Source: a candidate division KSB1 bacterium
GTDB taxonomy: Bacteria; Zhuqueibacterota; Zhuqueibacteria; JANLFK01; Oleimicrobiaceae
DNA: 64,000 nucleotides
Reading direction: 5' to 3'
Assembly (NCBI GenBank): GCA_024655945.1
Contig: JANLFK010000001.1
Coordinates: 124,001 to 188,000, forward strand
How positions within the stretch are numbered: position 1 is the stretch's first letter; each line of letters begins with the position of its first letter. The notes beneath the pieces were generated by a model. That model did not search any database. It was not told the origin of the DNA and saw only the letters and a list, made by a program, of their open reading frames with translations. Positions 1 through 8,419 of this stretch are shown in pieces. The translations under genes and the position numbers were made by a program.

Positions 1-912
1 CACGCCGACGAAGGCGTTGCCGGGCGCCACTGCCTCGGCGACGGGACAAGGTTCTCTTTTCCGGAGCAGCACGATGGGCCTTTCCCGCGACTCGAGCAGC
101 TCCTGTTCGGCGCGGCTAACACAGGCGAATTGCTGCACCGCCGCCAGGTCGGGCGACATCACGGCCAGCGGCTTTTCCTCGCGGTGCTTGCGGGCACGCA
201 GCCTGGCCACCGCCTCGTGGTTGGTGGCATCCACCGCTAAGTGAAAGCCTCCCAGTCCCTTGACGGCCACCACGAAGCCGGCCCGCAGCAGTTCCACCGC
301 CGCGCCGAGCACGTCAGAAGCCTCGACCTTGCGACCCTCTGCGTCAAGCAGCCAGAGGCGCGGGCCGCACACGGGACAGGCATTCGGCTGCGCATGAAAG
401 CGCCGGTCCAGCGGGTCGTCGTACTCCCTCTGGCAGTCCGGGCACATGGTGAATGGCGCCATGCTGGTGTTCGGACGGTCATACGGAACATCGCCGGTGA
501 TGGTGAAGCGCGGGCCACAGTTGGTGCAGTTGATGAAGGGGTAGCGGTAGCGACGGTCAGCCTGGTCGAAGAGCTCGCGCAGGCAGTCGTCACACGTGGC
601 CACGTCCGGGGAGATGAGCACCGAGCGCTCGATATCCGCTTCGCTGGCTACTATTGCAAAGCGCTCAAAGCTGGTCGGTGGCAGCGGCTGCACGGTCATT
701 TCCGTGATCTTAGCCAACGGGGGCGGCGACTGCCTTATCTGCTCCACGAACGCAGCAAGGTTGCCGTTATCGCCTTGAGCATCGACAAGCACGCCGTGCG
801 CGTCGTTCCGCGCCGTGCCTAAGATATGGTGTTCGCTAGCGAGGCGATAGAGAAAAGGGCGAAACCCTACGCCTTGCACTACGCCCGCAATTCTTATGCG
901 CGCCCGTTGCAC
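1..912 (-). CDS. hypF: HypF carbamoyltransferase, N-terminal part (runs off the window)
   Basis: HypF transfers the carbamoyl group of carbamoyl phosphate to HypE, the first step in making the cyanide ligands of the [NiFe] hydrogenase centre. The frame is open to the window edge and gives about 304 residues. It shows the acylphosphatase motif VVQGVGFRPF near residues 11-20, then the paired zinc-finger motifs (CTNCGPRF, CPDCQREYDDP, CPVCGPRL between about residues 105 and 185), then the beginning of the YrdC-like domain. I chose a GTG start at 912 because AGAAGG lies a few bases upstream; in-frame GTG codons at 933 and 960 are alternatives. Its presence fits the [NiFe] hydrogenase operon at 8.4-22.8 kb. 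The C-terminal Kae1-like domain lies outside the window. Confidence 0.93.
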   Translation of the reverse strand, partial: MQRARIRIAGVVQGVGFRPFLYRLASEHHILGTARNDAHGVLVDAQGDNGNLAAFVEQIRQSPPPLAKITEMTVQPLPPTSFERFAIVASEADIERSVLISPDVATCDDCLRELFDQADRRYRYPFINCTNCGPRFTITGDVPYDRPNTSMAPFTMCPDCQREYDDPLDRRFHAQPNACPVCGPRLWLLDAEGRKVEASDVLGAAVELLRAGFVVAVKGLGGFHLAVDATNHEAVARLRARKHREEKPLAVMSPDLAAVQQFACVSRAEQELLESRERPIVLLRKREPCPVAEAVAPGNAFVGV

Positions 913-982
913 TTGTGCCTTCTGACCATCCACCCGTTTGTGCAGAGCTCTGTGCCGCACTCCGTTTCCTGGTACCTTGCGA

Positions 983-1915
983 CTATGACCGCCTGCCCTT
1001 GCAGACAAGGGCCCCCAGCGCAACCGACATCAGTTTCGCATCGGCAGTATCCGAGCGCGAAGGGATGAGCACCGGAGCCTTCGCGCCCACGATCACATGC
1101 GCCAGCCGAAAGCCGGCAAAGTAAGTGGTGCTCTTGGCCAGCATATTGGCCGCCTCGATGCCCGGGCACACCAGAATATCCGCCTTTCCTGCCACCTCCG
1201 AGGAGATGCCCTTGATGCGGGCAGCTTCCTCGCTTACGGCATTATCCAGGGCCAACGGGCCATCGACAATGCACCCGTTGATCTGGCCCCTTTCCCACAT
1301 TTTCGTGATGATCGCCGCATCGACAGTGGACGGCAGCCCTGGAACCACGGTCTCAACCGCCGAGAGGAGCGCCACACGCGGCCTGCTCATGCCGAGCGCA
1401 TGGGCCACCTCCACGGCGTTCTGAATGATTTCCACTTTCTGATTGATGTCCGGGGCCAGCGTTACGCCACCGTCGGTAATCATGAGCAGCTTGTTGCCCT
1501 TGCGACGGGGATCTTCGCATAGAAAGACGTCGCTCAGCAGACGACCGGTGCGCAGCCCTGAGGCGGCGTCCAACACTGCTTTCAGCAAAGTGGCCGTCTT
1601 TGTCTTTCCCTTGAGAAGGATGTCGGCTTCCCCTTGGCGAACTGCTGCCACCGCCGCACGCACCGCCTCTCCCTCATCGGCGCAGGGGCGAAGCGCCATG
1701 CTCTGGGGAAGGGGCCCGCCGATTTCGTCCCACACTTTGCGGATCTCGGCTTCCGGCCCGTAGAGCAGTGCTTCGGCCAGTCCCACGCGGTCTGCTTCGT
1801 ACAGCGCCGAGAGCGCCGCCTCGTCCTGCGCTGCAGCGACCGCTACTCTCACCTTACCGGCCGCCTTTGCGGCCTCGAGTAGTTCGTCCAGGGACCTAAT
1901 TTCTCGTTCCGGCAT
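983..1915 (-). CDS. ptb: Phosphate butyryltransferase (phosphate acyltransferase family)
   Basis: This enzyme interconverts butyryl-CoA (or branched acyl-CoA) and the acyl phosphate in the cytoplasm. The 310-residue length and overall sequence match the PTA_PTB family, with the conserved core around DGPLALDNAVS and a closing VLIPSRSDTADAKLMS segment. It lies in a cluster with butyrate kinase (buk, 2744-3802), so the pair would conserve acyl-CoA energy as ATP. The substrate cannot be told from sequence: butyrate, isobutyrate and isovalerate are all possible. A DUF1189 membrane protein gene sits between ptb and buk. Confidence 0.92.
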   Translation of the reverse strand: MPEREIRSLDELLEAAKAAGKVRVAVAAAQDEAALSALYEADRVGLAEALLYGPEAEIRKVWDEIGGPLPQSMALRPCADEGEAVRAAVAAVRQGEADILLKGKTKTATLLKAVLDAASGLRTGRLLSDVFLCEDPRRKGNKLLMITDGGVTLAPDINQKVEIIQNAVEVAHALGMSRPRVALLSAVETVVPGLPSTVDAAIITKMWERGQINGCIVDGPLALDNAVSEEAARIKGISSEVAGKADILVCPGIEAANMLAKSTTYFAGFRLAHVIVGAKAPVLIPSRSDTADAKLMSVALGALVCKGRRS

Positions 1916-1930
1916 GCAGCATTTCCCTCT

Positions 1931-2722
1931 CTAGGTGGTTTCCACAGCCACGCCTCGGTGGATTCTGATCACGGCAACTGCCAACAAGAGACAGTAGCCT
2001 ATCCAGAGCACCAGCAAGAATGAGCCGGAAAACAGACCGGCCAGCAGTACCGCGCTCAACACCACGGTGAAAGGAGTGAGCGCGTACACTGCCACGGCAA
2101 ATGCGTCCTTGGGGCGCAGGGGGCCATGCCGCAGGCCGTCCAAGAGGAGCACGTATCCCGCACCCAAAAGAGCGGCGATGGAGCCCACGAGCAGGACAGC
2201 CACTACTCCGCCCACGGCGAGCATCGCAATCCCCACCGTCAGCACCTGCTTCAGGAGTGCCGGTGCGTTCTTCGGCGTGATGATGAGCGGCACCGAAGCA
2301 CGAAGTGAGTCAAAGGCATAGCGGCGGACGCCGTGGCGGCTCTTCACTTCCAGGCCCCTATTGGTCACCAGCACACTGCCAACCGGGAGACTTTCCACTG
2401 AGGCAAAAACGCCTGTGGTGTCGATTACCACCTGCGCCCCATTCTCAAGCTCCACCCTGGTCGGCAGCGAGCCCGCAAAAGAGACTCGTTTGCCATCTAA
2501 GTGGATTTCTGGAAAGCGCTCGTCGTAGTAGCTCACGTAGCGTTTGGCCACGGCAGTTACTCGGCTGGCAAATGGGATGAGCGTGACGGCAAGCACGGCG
2601 CTGCTCAGCACAAGGAGATGCAGAACAACCAAAGGATGTCGCCTGTGCGGCACCGCCGCATAGAACGAAAGGCTGCTCACGCTTCCCAAGAAGTTGCCAA
2701 AGAAATTGCTTTTCTCCTTCAT
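1931..2722 (-). CDS. DUF1189-family membrane protein
   Basis: A 263-residue membrane protein resembling the DUF1189 family. It has one hydrophobic segment near residues 30-55, a soluble middle domain of about 110 residues rich in beta-type sequence (EIHLDGKRVSF, VVIDTTG), then a block of hydrophobic helices from about residue 155 to the end. The function of the family is not established. It lies between buk and ptb with gaps of only 15 and 21 bases, so it is almost certainly co-transcribed with them. Whether it has any role in acyl phosphate metabolism is unknown. Confidence 0.8.
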   Translation of the reverse strand: MKEKSNFFGNFLGSVSSLSFYAAVPHRRHPLVVLHLLVLSSAVLAVTLIPFASRVTAVAKRYVSYYDERFPEIHLDGKRVSFAGSLPTRVELENGAQVVIDTTGVFASVESLPVGSVLVTNRGLEVKSRHGVRRYAFDSLRASVPLIITPKNAPALLKQVLTVGIAMLAVGGVVAVLLVGSIAALLGAGYVLLLDGLRHGPLRPKDAFAVAVYALTPFTVVLSAVLLAGLFSGSFLLVLWIGYCLLLAVAVIRIHRGVAVETT

Positions 2723-2743
2723 CGCCCAGCAGTGTCTGTGCAG

Positions 2744-3802
2744 TTAGTACTCCAGAGCCTCTTCCTCGCCACGCAGCACGCGCAGCACCCCTGCGACCAT
2801 GGCCTCCATCTCGAACTCGCCGGCAAGGACCATCACCGGAGCAAGGAATCCGACGCGCTGGGACACCCAGTCCACTAAGAGGCGCGAGTGGGCCAGTCCA
2901 CCCGTCAGCACCACTGCGTCGACGCTGCCGGCCAGGACGGTGGCCATGGCACCGATTTCCTTGGCAATCTGGTACGCCATTGCCTCGTAGACTTGCCGGG
3001 CCATTTCGTCGCCTTCGGCAATGCGCCGCTCAACTTCCTCGGCGGAACTTGTGCCGAGATAAGCCACCAGTCCCCCCTTGCCCATCACCAAGGTGCGCAT
3101 CTCCTTCTCGGTGTATCGTCCCGAGTAACAGAGGCCGATGAACGGCTGCAGCGGCAAGCCTCCGGTGCGCTCCGGCGAGAAAGGGCCGTCGCTTGAGGCA
3201 TCGTTGACGTCAACTATCCTTCCCGCTTTGACCGGTGCCACAGAGATGCCGCCGCCAAGGTGGGCAACTACCAGGTTCGTCTCCGCCAGCGATTTGCCCA
3301 GCCTTGCGGCGGCGCGGCGCGCGACCTCGTGGATGCTCAGCGCATGCGCCAACGCGCGCCTTTGAATGAGTGGATGTCCGGAGTAGCGCGCGAGCGGCCC
3401 GAACTCGTCCACCGACACCGGGTCGGTGACATAGGCCTCGACACCGGCTTGCCGCGCAAAGTCAAAAGCCAGCGCACACCCCAAATTGGCCACATGTTCG
3501 CCCTGCAGGTTAGCCTTGGCATCGGTCAGCATCTTCTCGTTCACGCGGTAGGTCCCCCCGGCGACGCTGCGCAAGAGCCCACCCCGCCCGGCAACTGCCG
3601 CCAAGGACCGCAATTCCAAGCGCTGCCTGGCAACAAAGTCGGCTATTGCCGCCCGGCGCATCTCAAACTGGTCCCACACATGAGGATGCTTGGCCAGCTC
3701 TTCAGGAGGGTGCGTCAAAGTCTCTCGTGCTTCTGCCTGCTCTGCCACGAAAAGCGCCACCTTTGTGCTCGTCGACCCAGGGTTGATGACCAGTATGCGC
3801 AC
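2744..3802 (-). CDS. buk: Butyrate kinase
   Basis: Transfers phosphate from butyryl phosphate (or a branched acyl phosphate) to ADP. The 352-residue protein starts with the ASKHA-fold phosphate-binding loop INPGSTSTKVALF and shows family blocks GRGGLLRSVAGGTY, HLGGGISVAPVKAG and NDASSDGPFSPERTGGLP. The start is GTG at 3802, preceded by GGAGAG at a suitable distance. It is the first gene of the buk-DUF1189-ptb group. The acetate kinase family is the nearest alternative, but the length and the Ptb partner favour Buk. Confidence 0.93.
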   Translation of the reverse strand: MRILVINPGSTSTKVALFVAEQAEARETLTHPPEELAKHPHVWDQFEMRRAAIADFVARQRLELRSLAAVAGRGGLLRSVAGGTYRVNEKMLTDAKANLQGEHVANLGCALAFDFARQAGVEAYVTDPVSVDEFGPLARYSGHPLIQRRALAHALSIHEVARRAAARLGKSLAETNLVVAHLGGGISVAPVKAGRIVDVNDASSDGPFSPERTGGLPLQPFIGLCYSGRYTEKEMRTLVMGKGGLVAYLGTSSAEEVERRIAEGDEMARQVYEAMAYQIAKEIGAMATVLAGSVDAVVLTGGLAHSRLLVDWVSQRVGFLAPVMVLAGEFEMEAMVAGVLRVLRGEEEALEY

Positions 3803-3933
3803 GAATCACTCTCCGCTGCTTGCGACTGCCATTGCTGAGCACATCGCCATATCGCAAAGCACACTCGGCCCTGCGCGCTGCCAAGCGCGCCAACACGCAC
3901 GACCCTGCCGGATCTCGAGCGGCGCAGGCACGC

Positions 3934-4509
3934 TCACGACCGAGCTCGCGCTCCGGAAAGCTGTGCCCCCAACACGATAACCACTCCGGCAAGACACGCA
4001 AGGAAGAGGAAGTACAAGGGCATGGACAACGAGCCGGCGCGAGGGGCAACAAGGAGAGCCGCCAGTCCCACGAGCGCAAGAGCGGCCATGATGATGCTGT
4101 TGCGCCGCTCCTTTTTCAGGCGGATGTTCTCCACCGTCAGCTTGCGATGCTCCAGCACGCGCCGAATGACGTTGGTCAGTTTCTCTGGCGGAAAGGGCTT
4201 CATGAGGTAGTCGTAAGCCCCTTCGCGCATGGCCTGCACTGCCGTTTCCACGCTGGCGTGGGCGGTGATAATGACCACCGGGAGGTCCGCTTGTGCCTCG
4301 CGCAGCTTCTTCTGCAACACGATGCCGTCCATGCCAGGCATGCGAATGTCGATGACGGCAACATCGAACGGGCGCTCCTTGACCACTGCCAGCGCCTTGA
4401 GCGCATCATCGGCCGTCTCGACCTCAAACCCTTCGTCCTCAAGCCAAGCGCGGAGCGAGTCGCGCATGACCTGCTCATCATCAACCACGAGTACTTTCGC
4501 CTTTTCCAT
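3934..4509 (-). CDS. Receiver-domain protein with C-terminal membrane anchor (two helices)
   Basis: A 191-residue response regulator without a DNA-binding or enzymatic output. Residues 1-120 form a CheY-like receiver with acidic pocket D10/D11, phosphoacceptor D54 (VIDIRMPGMDG), T82 and K104 (MKPFPPEKL). A charged helical linker follows (about 112-133), then two predicted membrane helices to the C terminus. ATG at 4509 is preceded by GGAGG seven bases upstream. It is the last of three related receivers downstream of the H-cluster sensor kinase (6261-8273), and the receivers look like tandem duplicates. Phosphorylation by that kinase is inferred from context. Confidence 0.88.
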   Translation of the reverse strand: MEKAKVLVVDDEQVMRDSLRAWLEDEGFEVETADDALKALAVVKERPFDVAVIDIRMPGMDGIVLQKKLREAQADLPVVIITAHASVETAVQAMREGAYDYLMKPFPPEKLTNVIRRVLEHRKLTVENIRLKKERRNSIIMAALALVGLAALLVAPRAGSLSMPLYFLFLACLAGVVIVLGAQLSGARARS

Positions 4510-4604
4510 CCTCTTGCCTCCAGCACTGTCTCGCCCACAAGCATCGGCCTGTCCCGCGAAGGCCAAACTCAGTCCAAAGCCTCCTACGCGCGGATCGCGC
4601 TCGG

Positions 4605-5093
4605 CTACCTTGCAAAAAGGAAGTAGGCGGCCAAGAGAAGCACGACCAAGGTTACCAGAGCAGTAATGGCGATGTGCAGCACCTGCTTGCGTTCCTTGCG
4701 CAAGCGGATGTTCTCCTCCACAAGCCGACGGTGCTCCACGATGCGCCGGATGAGGTTCGTCAGCTTCTCCGGCGGGAAGGGCTTCATCAGATAGTCGTAG
4801 GCCCCTTCCTTCATGGACTGGATGGCGTTCTCCACAGTGGCGTGAGCCGTGATCATCACCACGGGGAGATCCTTGTGCACCTCGTGGAGCTTCTTGAGCA
4901 AAGTGACGCCGTCCATGCCGGGCATCTTGATGTCCACCACCGCCACATCCACAGGGTGGTCCCTGACAAAGTTGATGGCGGCGAGCCCTTCGGCCTCGGT
5001 GTGGACCTGGAAGCCTTCCTCCTGGAACCACGCGCTAAGGGATTCGCGCATGATCGCCTCGTCATCAACGATAAGCACGCTTGCCTTGTCCAT
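4605..5093 (-). CDS. Receiver-domain protein with single C-terminal membrane helix
   Basis: A 162-residue response regulator closely related to its neighbour at 3934-4509. The receiver carries D10/D11, phosphoacceptor D54 (VVDIKMPGMDG) and K104 (LMKPFPPEKLTN). A basic helical linker leads to one hydrophobic helix of about 20 residues that ends the protein. There is no output domain. I chose ATG at 5093 (GGGAG upstream), not the ATG ten codons earlier, because it aligns with the start of the neighbouring receiver. The anchor suggests action at the membrane, perhaps on the hydrogenase or as a phosphate sink; this is inference. Confidence 0.88.
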   Translation of the reverse strand: MDKASVLIVDDEAIMRESLSAWFQEEGFQVHTEAEGLAAINFVRDHPVDVAVVDIKMPGMDGVTLLKKLHEVHKDLPVVMITAHATVENAIQSMKEGAYDYLMKPFPPEKLTNLIRRIVEHRRLVEENIRLRKERKQVLHIAITALVTLVVLLLAAYFLFAR

Positions 5094-5144
5094 CGCTTCA
5101 CTCCCATCCTGGTTGCACATCAATTGTGGCCAAGTGCCTCTTCT

Positions 5145-6264
5145 CTAAGCACGGTCAAACAGGACCACAAGTGCCATCTGCCCTTCGGGCAGAGAGCGGG
5201 TTTCGAACCTGCCACCGTAACGCTCCGCCACAATTCTTGCCACCGCCAAGCTGAGCACTGGGGGCGTTGGGCATTGACCAAGAAAGGGCGGCCGCTCGAG
5301 GGCGGCGACGATCTCCGGCGCAAGGCCTTCCCCGGCAAAGGAGACGGTCACCTCCACCATCTGCGCCGTAGCTGCAGCTCGCAGGGCAATCGCCCCCTCT
5401 CCTCCCAGGTAGCTGCCCGCGAAGTCCAGAAGGTTCTGAATCACCTGCACAAGACTCCAAAATTCTGCGCGGGCTGCGGGAAGGTCATCTGGGATGCCGA
5501 TTTCCACCTGCAGTTGGCTGAACGCTGGCACGTGGCGCATCACGGTCAGGGCGTGCTCAGCCGCCTCTTGCACGTTGACCGCTTGTGGCTGCGGCCTCCC
5601 CTCGGTGACGCACCGCATGGCATTCTCGATGGCGCGCAAAGAGGCCTTTGTCTCGCTCTCCGCAGCGGTGAGGCAGTCCATGAGGTGGCGCCGCTGGTCG
5701 GGTTCCAGCGCCACTCCTTCCCGGTACTCTCTCATGCGTTCCAAGGACTGAACCGCTCTCCGCAGGTCGCGGCCACAGTAGCTGACAAAGGCCTCGAAGG
5801 CTTGACCCACGTTCAGCAACTGCCGCGAATAGGTGAGCCAAGGGCGCACTTGCTCCCAGTCGGCATTCAGGCGATCGTACTCCATGGCCAGCCGCTGGTG
5901 AGTGATAATGTGCCGGATGAGGTTGGGCAGCTTCTCCGGAGGGAAAGGGCTTCATGACATAGTCGTATGCCCCATCCCGCATGCTGCGCACCGCGCTCTC
6001 CACCGTAGCATGGGCGGTCATCATCACCACTGGCAGGCGGTCATCCAGCTCACGCAGGCGCCTGAGCAGGGTGAGGCCGTCCATCCCCGGCATTTTGATA
6101 TCCAGCACGGCAATATCTGGCTTCGCCTGCTCGAAAAGCTCCAGGGCCTGTTCGCCAGATTCTACTGCGCACACGGCAAAGCCCTCGTCTTCCAGCCAAG
6201 CGCTGAGGGAATCGCGCACGATAGGCTCGTCATCGACAAGGAGTATGCGGGTCCGATCGCTCAG
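5145..6264 (-). CDS. Receiver fused to a degenerate histidine-kinase-like module, split by a one-base frameshift
   Basis: The first part, from about 6264 to 5940, encodes a receiver (LLVDDEPIVRDS, VLDIKMPGMDG, YVMKPFP) in one frame. The continuation lies in another frame: PPEKLPNLIRH runs into a 246-residue segment that begins MEYDRLNADWEQ and ends at 5145. Compared with its two paralogues there is one extra G in the run at 5941-5943, next to KPFP. The C-terminal part resembles a kinase dimerisation and ATPase region with an N-box-like VIQNLLDFAG but no clear G1/G2 boxes. No ATG or GTG start precedes the first receiver strand; a CTG at 6264 overlapping the kinase stop is one possibility. It may be a sequencing indel, a true mutation or a +1 slip on CCC-U. 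Confidence 0.7.
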
Positions 6265-8273
6265 GTGACTTCCACACCTCGGGTTTCCACTCCGCTCTTG
6301 GTCGGCATGAACAGCCTGAAGGTGGTTCCCTTGCCCACGGTGCTCTGCACATCAATGCGCCCGCCGTGCTTGGCCACAATGCTCGACACCACCGACAGTC
6401 CAAGCCCGGTTCCCTTCTGGTTCACCTTGGTGGTGAAAAATGGGTCAAAAATCCGCGGCAAGTTTTCCGGCGGTATCCCCACACCTGTGTCCTCAATCTC
6501 GATGAGCACATGCTCGTCATGGTCATTTGCCCGGCGTGCGGAGATGCGCAACTCGCCGCCTTCAGGCATCGCCTGGGCAGCGTTGATGATCAGGTTCAGC
6601 AGCACCTGTTGCATCTGTTTGCCATCGGCCATGAGGGGGGGAAGCCCTTCCTCATAGCGCTCGACGATGTTGATATTCTGCAGGGCAATCTGGTGCCGAA
6701 CCAAGAACAGGCTCTTCTTGACGATCTCTTCCACGGCCAAGGGCGTGATCGAGGGCTCGCTGGGCCGGGCAAACTCCAGCAGGTTTCTCACGATGTCCGA
6801 GCAACGAATGGTCTCGTGCTCCATGGTTTGCAAGTACTGGCGCAACTTGGCCAGGTCATCCCGCGGCACCTGGTCCGCAGAGAGCTTCTTTTGGATCAAC
6901 TTCAGGTAGGTCAATACCCCTGCCAGGGGATTGTTGATCTCGTGCGCCACGCCCGCAGCTAACTCGCCCATCGAAGCCAAGCGCGCCGAGCGAATCAACC
7001 GCTCCTGGGCTTCGATGATCTCGCGGTTCATTCTCTCCAGCCTGTCAATCAGGTACGGCAAACACATCTCCAGCTCGGCCAACCCCTGGAACACGGCGAC
7101 GGCCTTTTCCCGGCAGCTATTGTAGCCGCACGCGCCGCAGTTCAACTCGTCTTCCGGTCGAACTTTGGTGATTTTGGCCAGGATCTCCCTGATCTGCGCT
7201 TCGCTGGGCACCGGGCGGAGCTGGTTGTCGCTGGTCAAGCCGCGACTCAGCGGCACGGAGCGCAGCTCTTGGTATTGCCTTTCGCTGGAGGCCGCATCCA
7301 ACTCTGCCAGACGATTGCGCGCGTATCGGGCGACGATGTCTTTGCGAATGAACACGGAGAGCTCGTTATCCATCTTGGGGCCGGCAATGCAGCCACGACA
7401 GAACAGGAGGTCCAGAAAGCGCGCCTCTACCTTGCCCTCCTCCACCTTGTCCAGAATCTCGATCACGCGCTCTGGCCCTTCGGTGACGATGATGTCGTTG
7501 TCCAAGACATCCGCTTCGAGGGCCGCAGTCCTCAGCAAGCCGCCCGAGACCGGGAAAATACGGCCCACCCGCGGATGCGGGGGATCGAAGCTGCTCTCCT
7601 CCTCGGCCGCCAAGTCGATGCCCGCCTCGTTCAGCATCTCCTTGAGTTCTTGATAGGTCAGCACCTCGTCGATGACCCCGCCTACTTTGGGATCCACCTT
7701 TTCTTTCTTCTTGGCAATGCACGGGCCGATGAACACCAGATGGCTGTCCGGATCGTACTTGGCCTTGATTGCCCGGCCCGTCGCAATCATGGGAGAGACA
7801 ATGGGCGCCATGTGCAGAAGAAGCGCCGGGTGGTACTTCTGGATGAACTCGACAATAGCCGGACAGGGCGTGCTGATAATGGTAGTCATCGAGCTCTGCC
7901 GGAACAGACGCGCGTACTCGCTGGCAATCATGTCCGCGCCGACTGCCACTTCGACGACCTTTGCGAAACCCAACTTCTTGAGGGCCGCGACCAATTGCCC
8001 TGGCCGATGATCAGGAAAAGCCGCCGGGAACGAAGGCGCCAGCAGCGCGTAGACCAAACGGCCGTTGGCCAGAAGCTCGCGCGTGTGTTCAATGCCGCTC
8101 TCGATCCTCTTAGCCTTCTGCGCGCACACGAGGACGCAGTTGCCGCAGCCGATGCACCGCTCCTTGATGACCTCAGCCTGGCCCTCGACGATCTTGATGG
8201 CACGCGCGGGGCAATTGCGCACACAGGAGTAGCAGCGCTTGCACTTGTCACGAATTGTCTGGACGACCGGCAT
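6261..8273 (-). CDS. [FeFe]-hydrogenase-like (HsfB-type) sensor fused to a histidine kinase
   Basis: A 670-residue redox or H2 sensor kinase. Residues 1-55 hold two ferredoxin-type [4Fe-4S] motifs (CKRCYSCVRNC; CIGCGNCVLVC). Residues 70-320 resemble the large-subunit catalytic domain of [FeFe] hydrogenases and keep all four H-cluster cysteines: C137 (TPCPA), C185 (GPCIAKKKE), C292 and C295 (FCRGC). The proton-relay cysteine before C137 is proline. C379, C382, C387 and C404 form a CxxCG-type FeS domain. HisKA follows with H444 (GVAHEINNPLAG) and a full HATPase (NLIINAAQA, DTGVGI, GTGLGLS). No membrane segment is seen. It resembles group C sensory hydrogenases, but those usually carry PAS domains. 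It overlaps the downstream receiver gene and probably phosphorylates the three receivers. Confidence 0.9.
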   Translation of the reverse strand: MPVVQTIRDKCKRCYSCVRNCPARAIKIVEGQAEVIKERCIGCGNCVLVCAQKAKRIESGIEHTRELLANGRLVYALLAPSFPAAFPDHRPGQLVAALKKLGFAKVVEVAVGADMIASEYARLFRQSSMTTIISTPCPAIVEFIQKYHPALLLHMAPIVSPMIATGRAIKAKYDPDSHLVFIGPCIAKKKEKVDPKVGGVIDEVLTYQELKEMLNEAGIDLAAEEESSFDPPHPRVGRIFPVSGGLLRTAALEADVLDNDIIVTEGPERVIEILDKVEEGKVEARFLDLLFCRGCIAGPKMDNELSVFIRKDIVARYARNRLAELDAASSERQYQELRSVPLSRGLTSDNQLRPVPSEAQIREILAKITKVRPEDELNCGACGYNSCREKAVAVFQGLAELEMCLPYLIDRLERMNREIIEAQERLIRSARLASMGELAAGVAHEINNPLAGVLTYLKLIQKKLSADQVPRDDLAKLRQYLQTMEHETIRCSDIVRNLLEFARPSEPSITPLAVEEIVKKSLFLVRHQIALQNINIVERYEEGLPPLMADGKQMQQVLLNLIINAAQAMPEGGELRISARRANDHDEHVLIEIEDTGVGIPPENLPRIFDPFFTTKVNQKGTGLGLSVVSSIVAKHGGRIDVQSTVGKGTTFRLFMPTKSGVETRGVEVT

Positions 8274-8305
8274 AGGGGCCCGTTCTTACCTTCACCGTCG
8301 GGACA

Positions 8306-8334
8306 AATGTACTAAAACTTGGGCGAAATTGCAA
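8306..8334 (-). promoter_or_regulatory. Promoter of the sensor kinase-receiver operon
   Basis: On the minus strand TTGCAA (8329-8334), a 17-base spacer and TACATT (8306-8311) form a sigma-70-type promoter about 30 bases upstream of the sensor kinase ATG. It follows directly after the terminator of the hydrogenase operon, so the two units can be expressed separately. Confidence 0.6.
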
Positions 8335-8336
8335 CC

Positions 8337-8381
8337 AAACAAAAATCGGATGCACTCCGTGGCTGCCCAAGGGTGCATCCG
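8337..8381 (-). terminator. Rho-independent terminator of the hydrogenase operon
   Basis: On the minus strand the perfect 9-bp stem CGGATGCAC / GTGCATCCG (arms at 8373-8381 and 8347-8355, 17-base loop) is followed by ATTTTTGTTTG. It lies 39 bases after the stop of the small-subunit gene and before the sensor kinase promoter. Confidence 0.85.
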
Positions 8382-8419
8382 ACCTTCGCGCGCGCATGCT
8401 GACAAACTGAACCTCCCCC

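Noticed and set aside
5195-5225. TTCGAA-containing stretch resembling a tRNA T-loop
   Set aside because: It lies inside the coding sequence of the kinase-like module and no cloverleaf or acceptor stem can be built around it.
4674-5957. Long plus-strand open frame opposite the receiver genes
   Set aside because: It mirrors conserved receiver sequences on the minus strand and its composition is that of a shadow frame.
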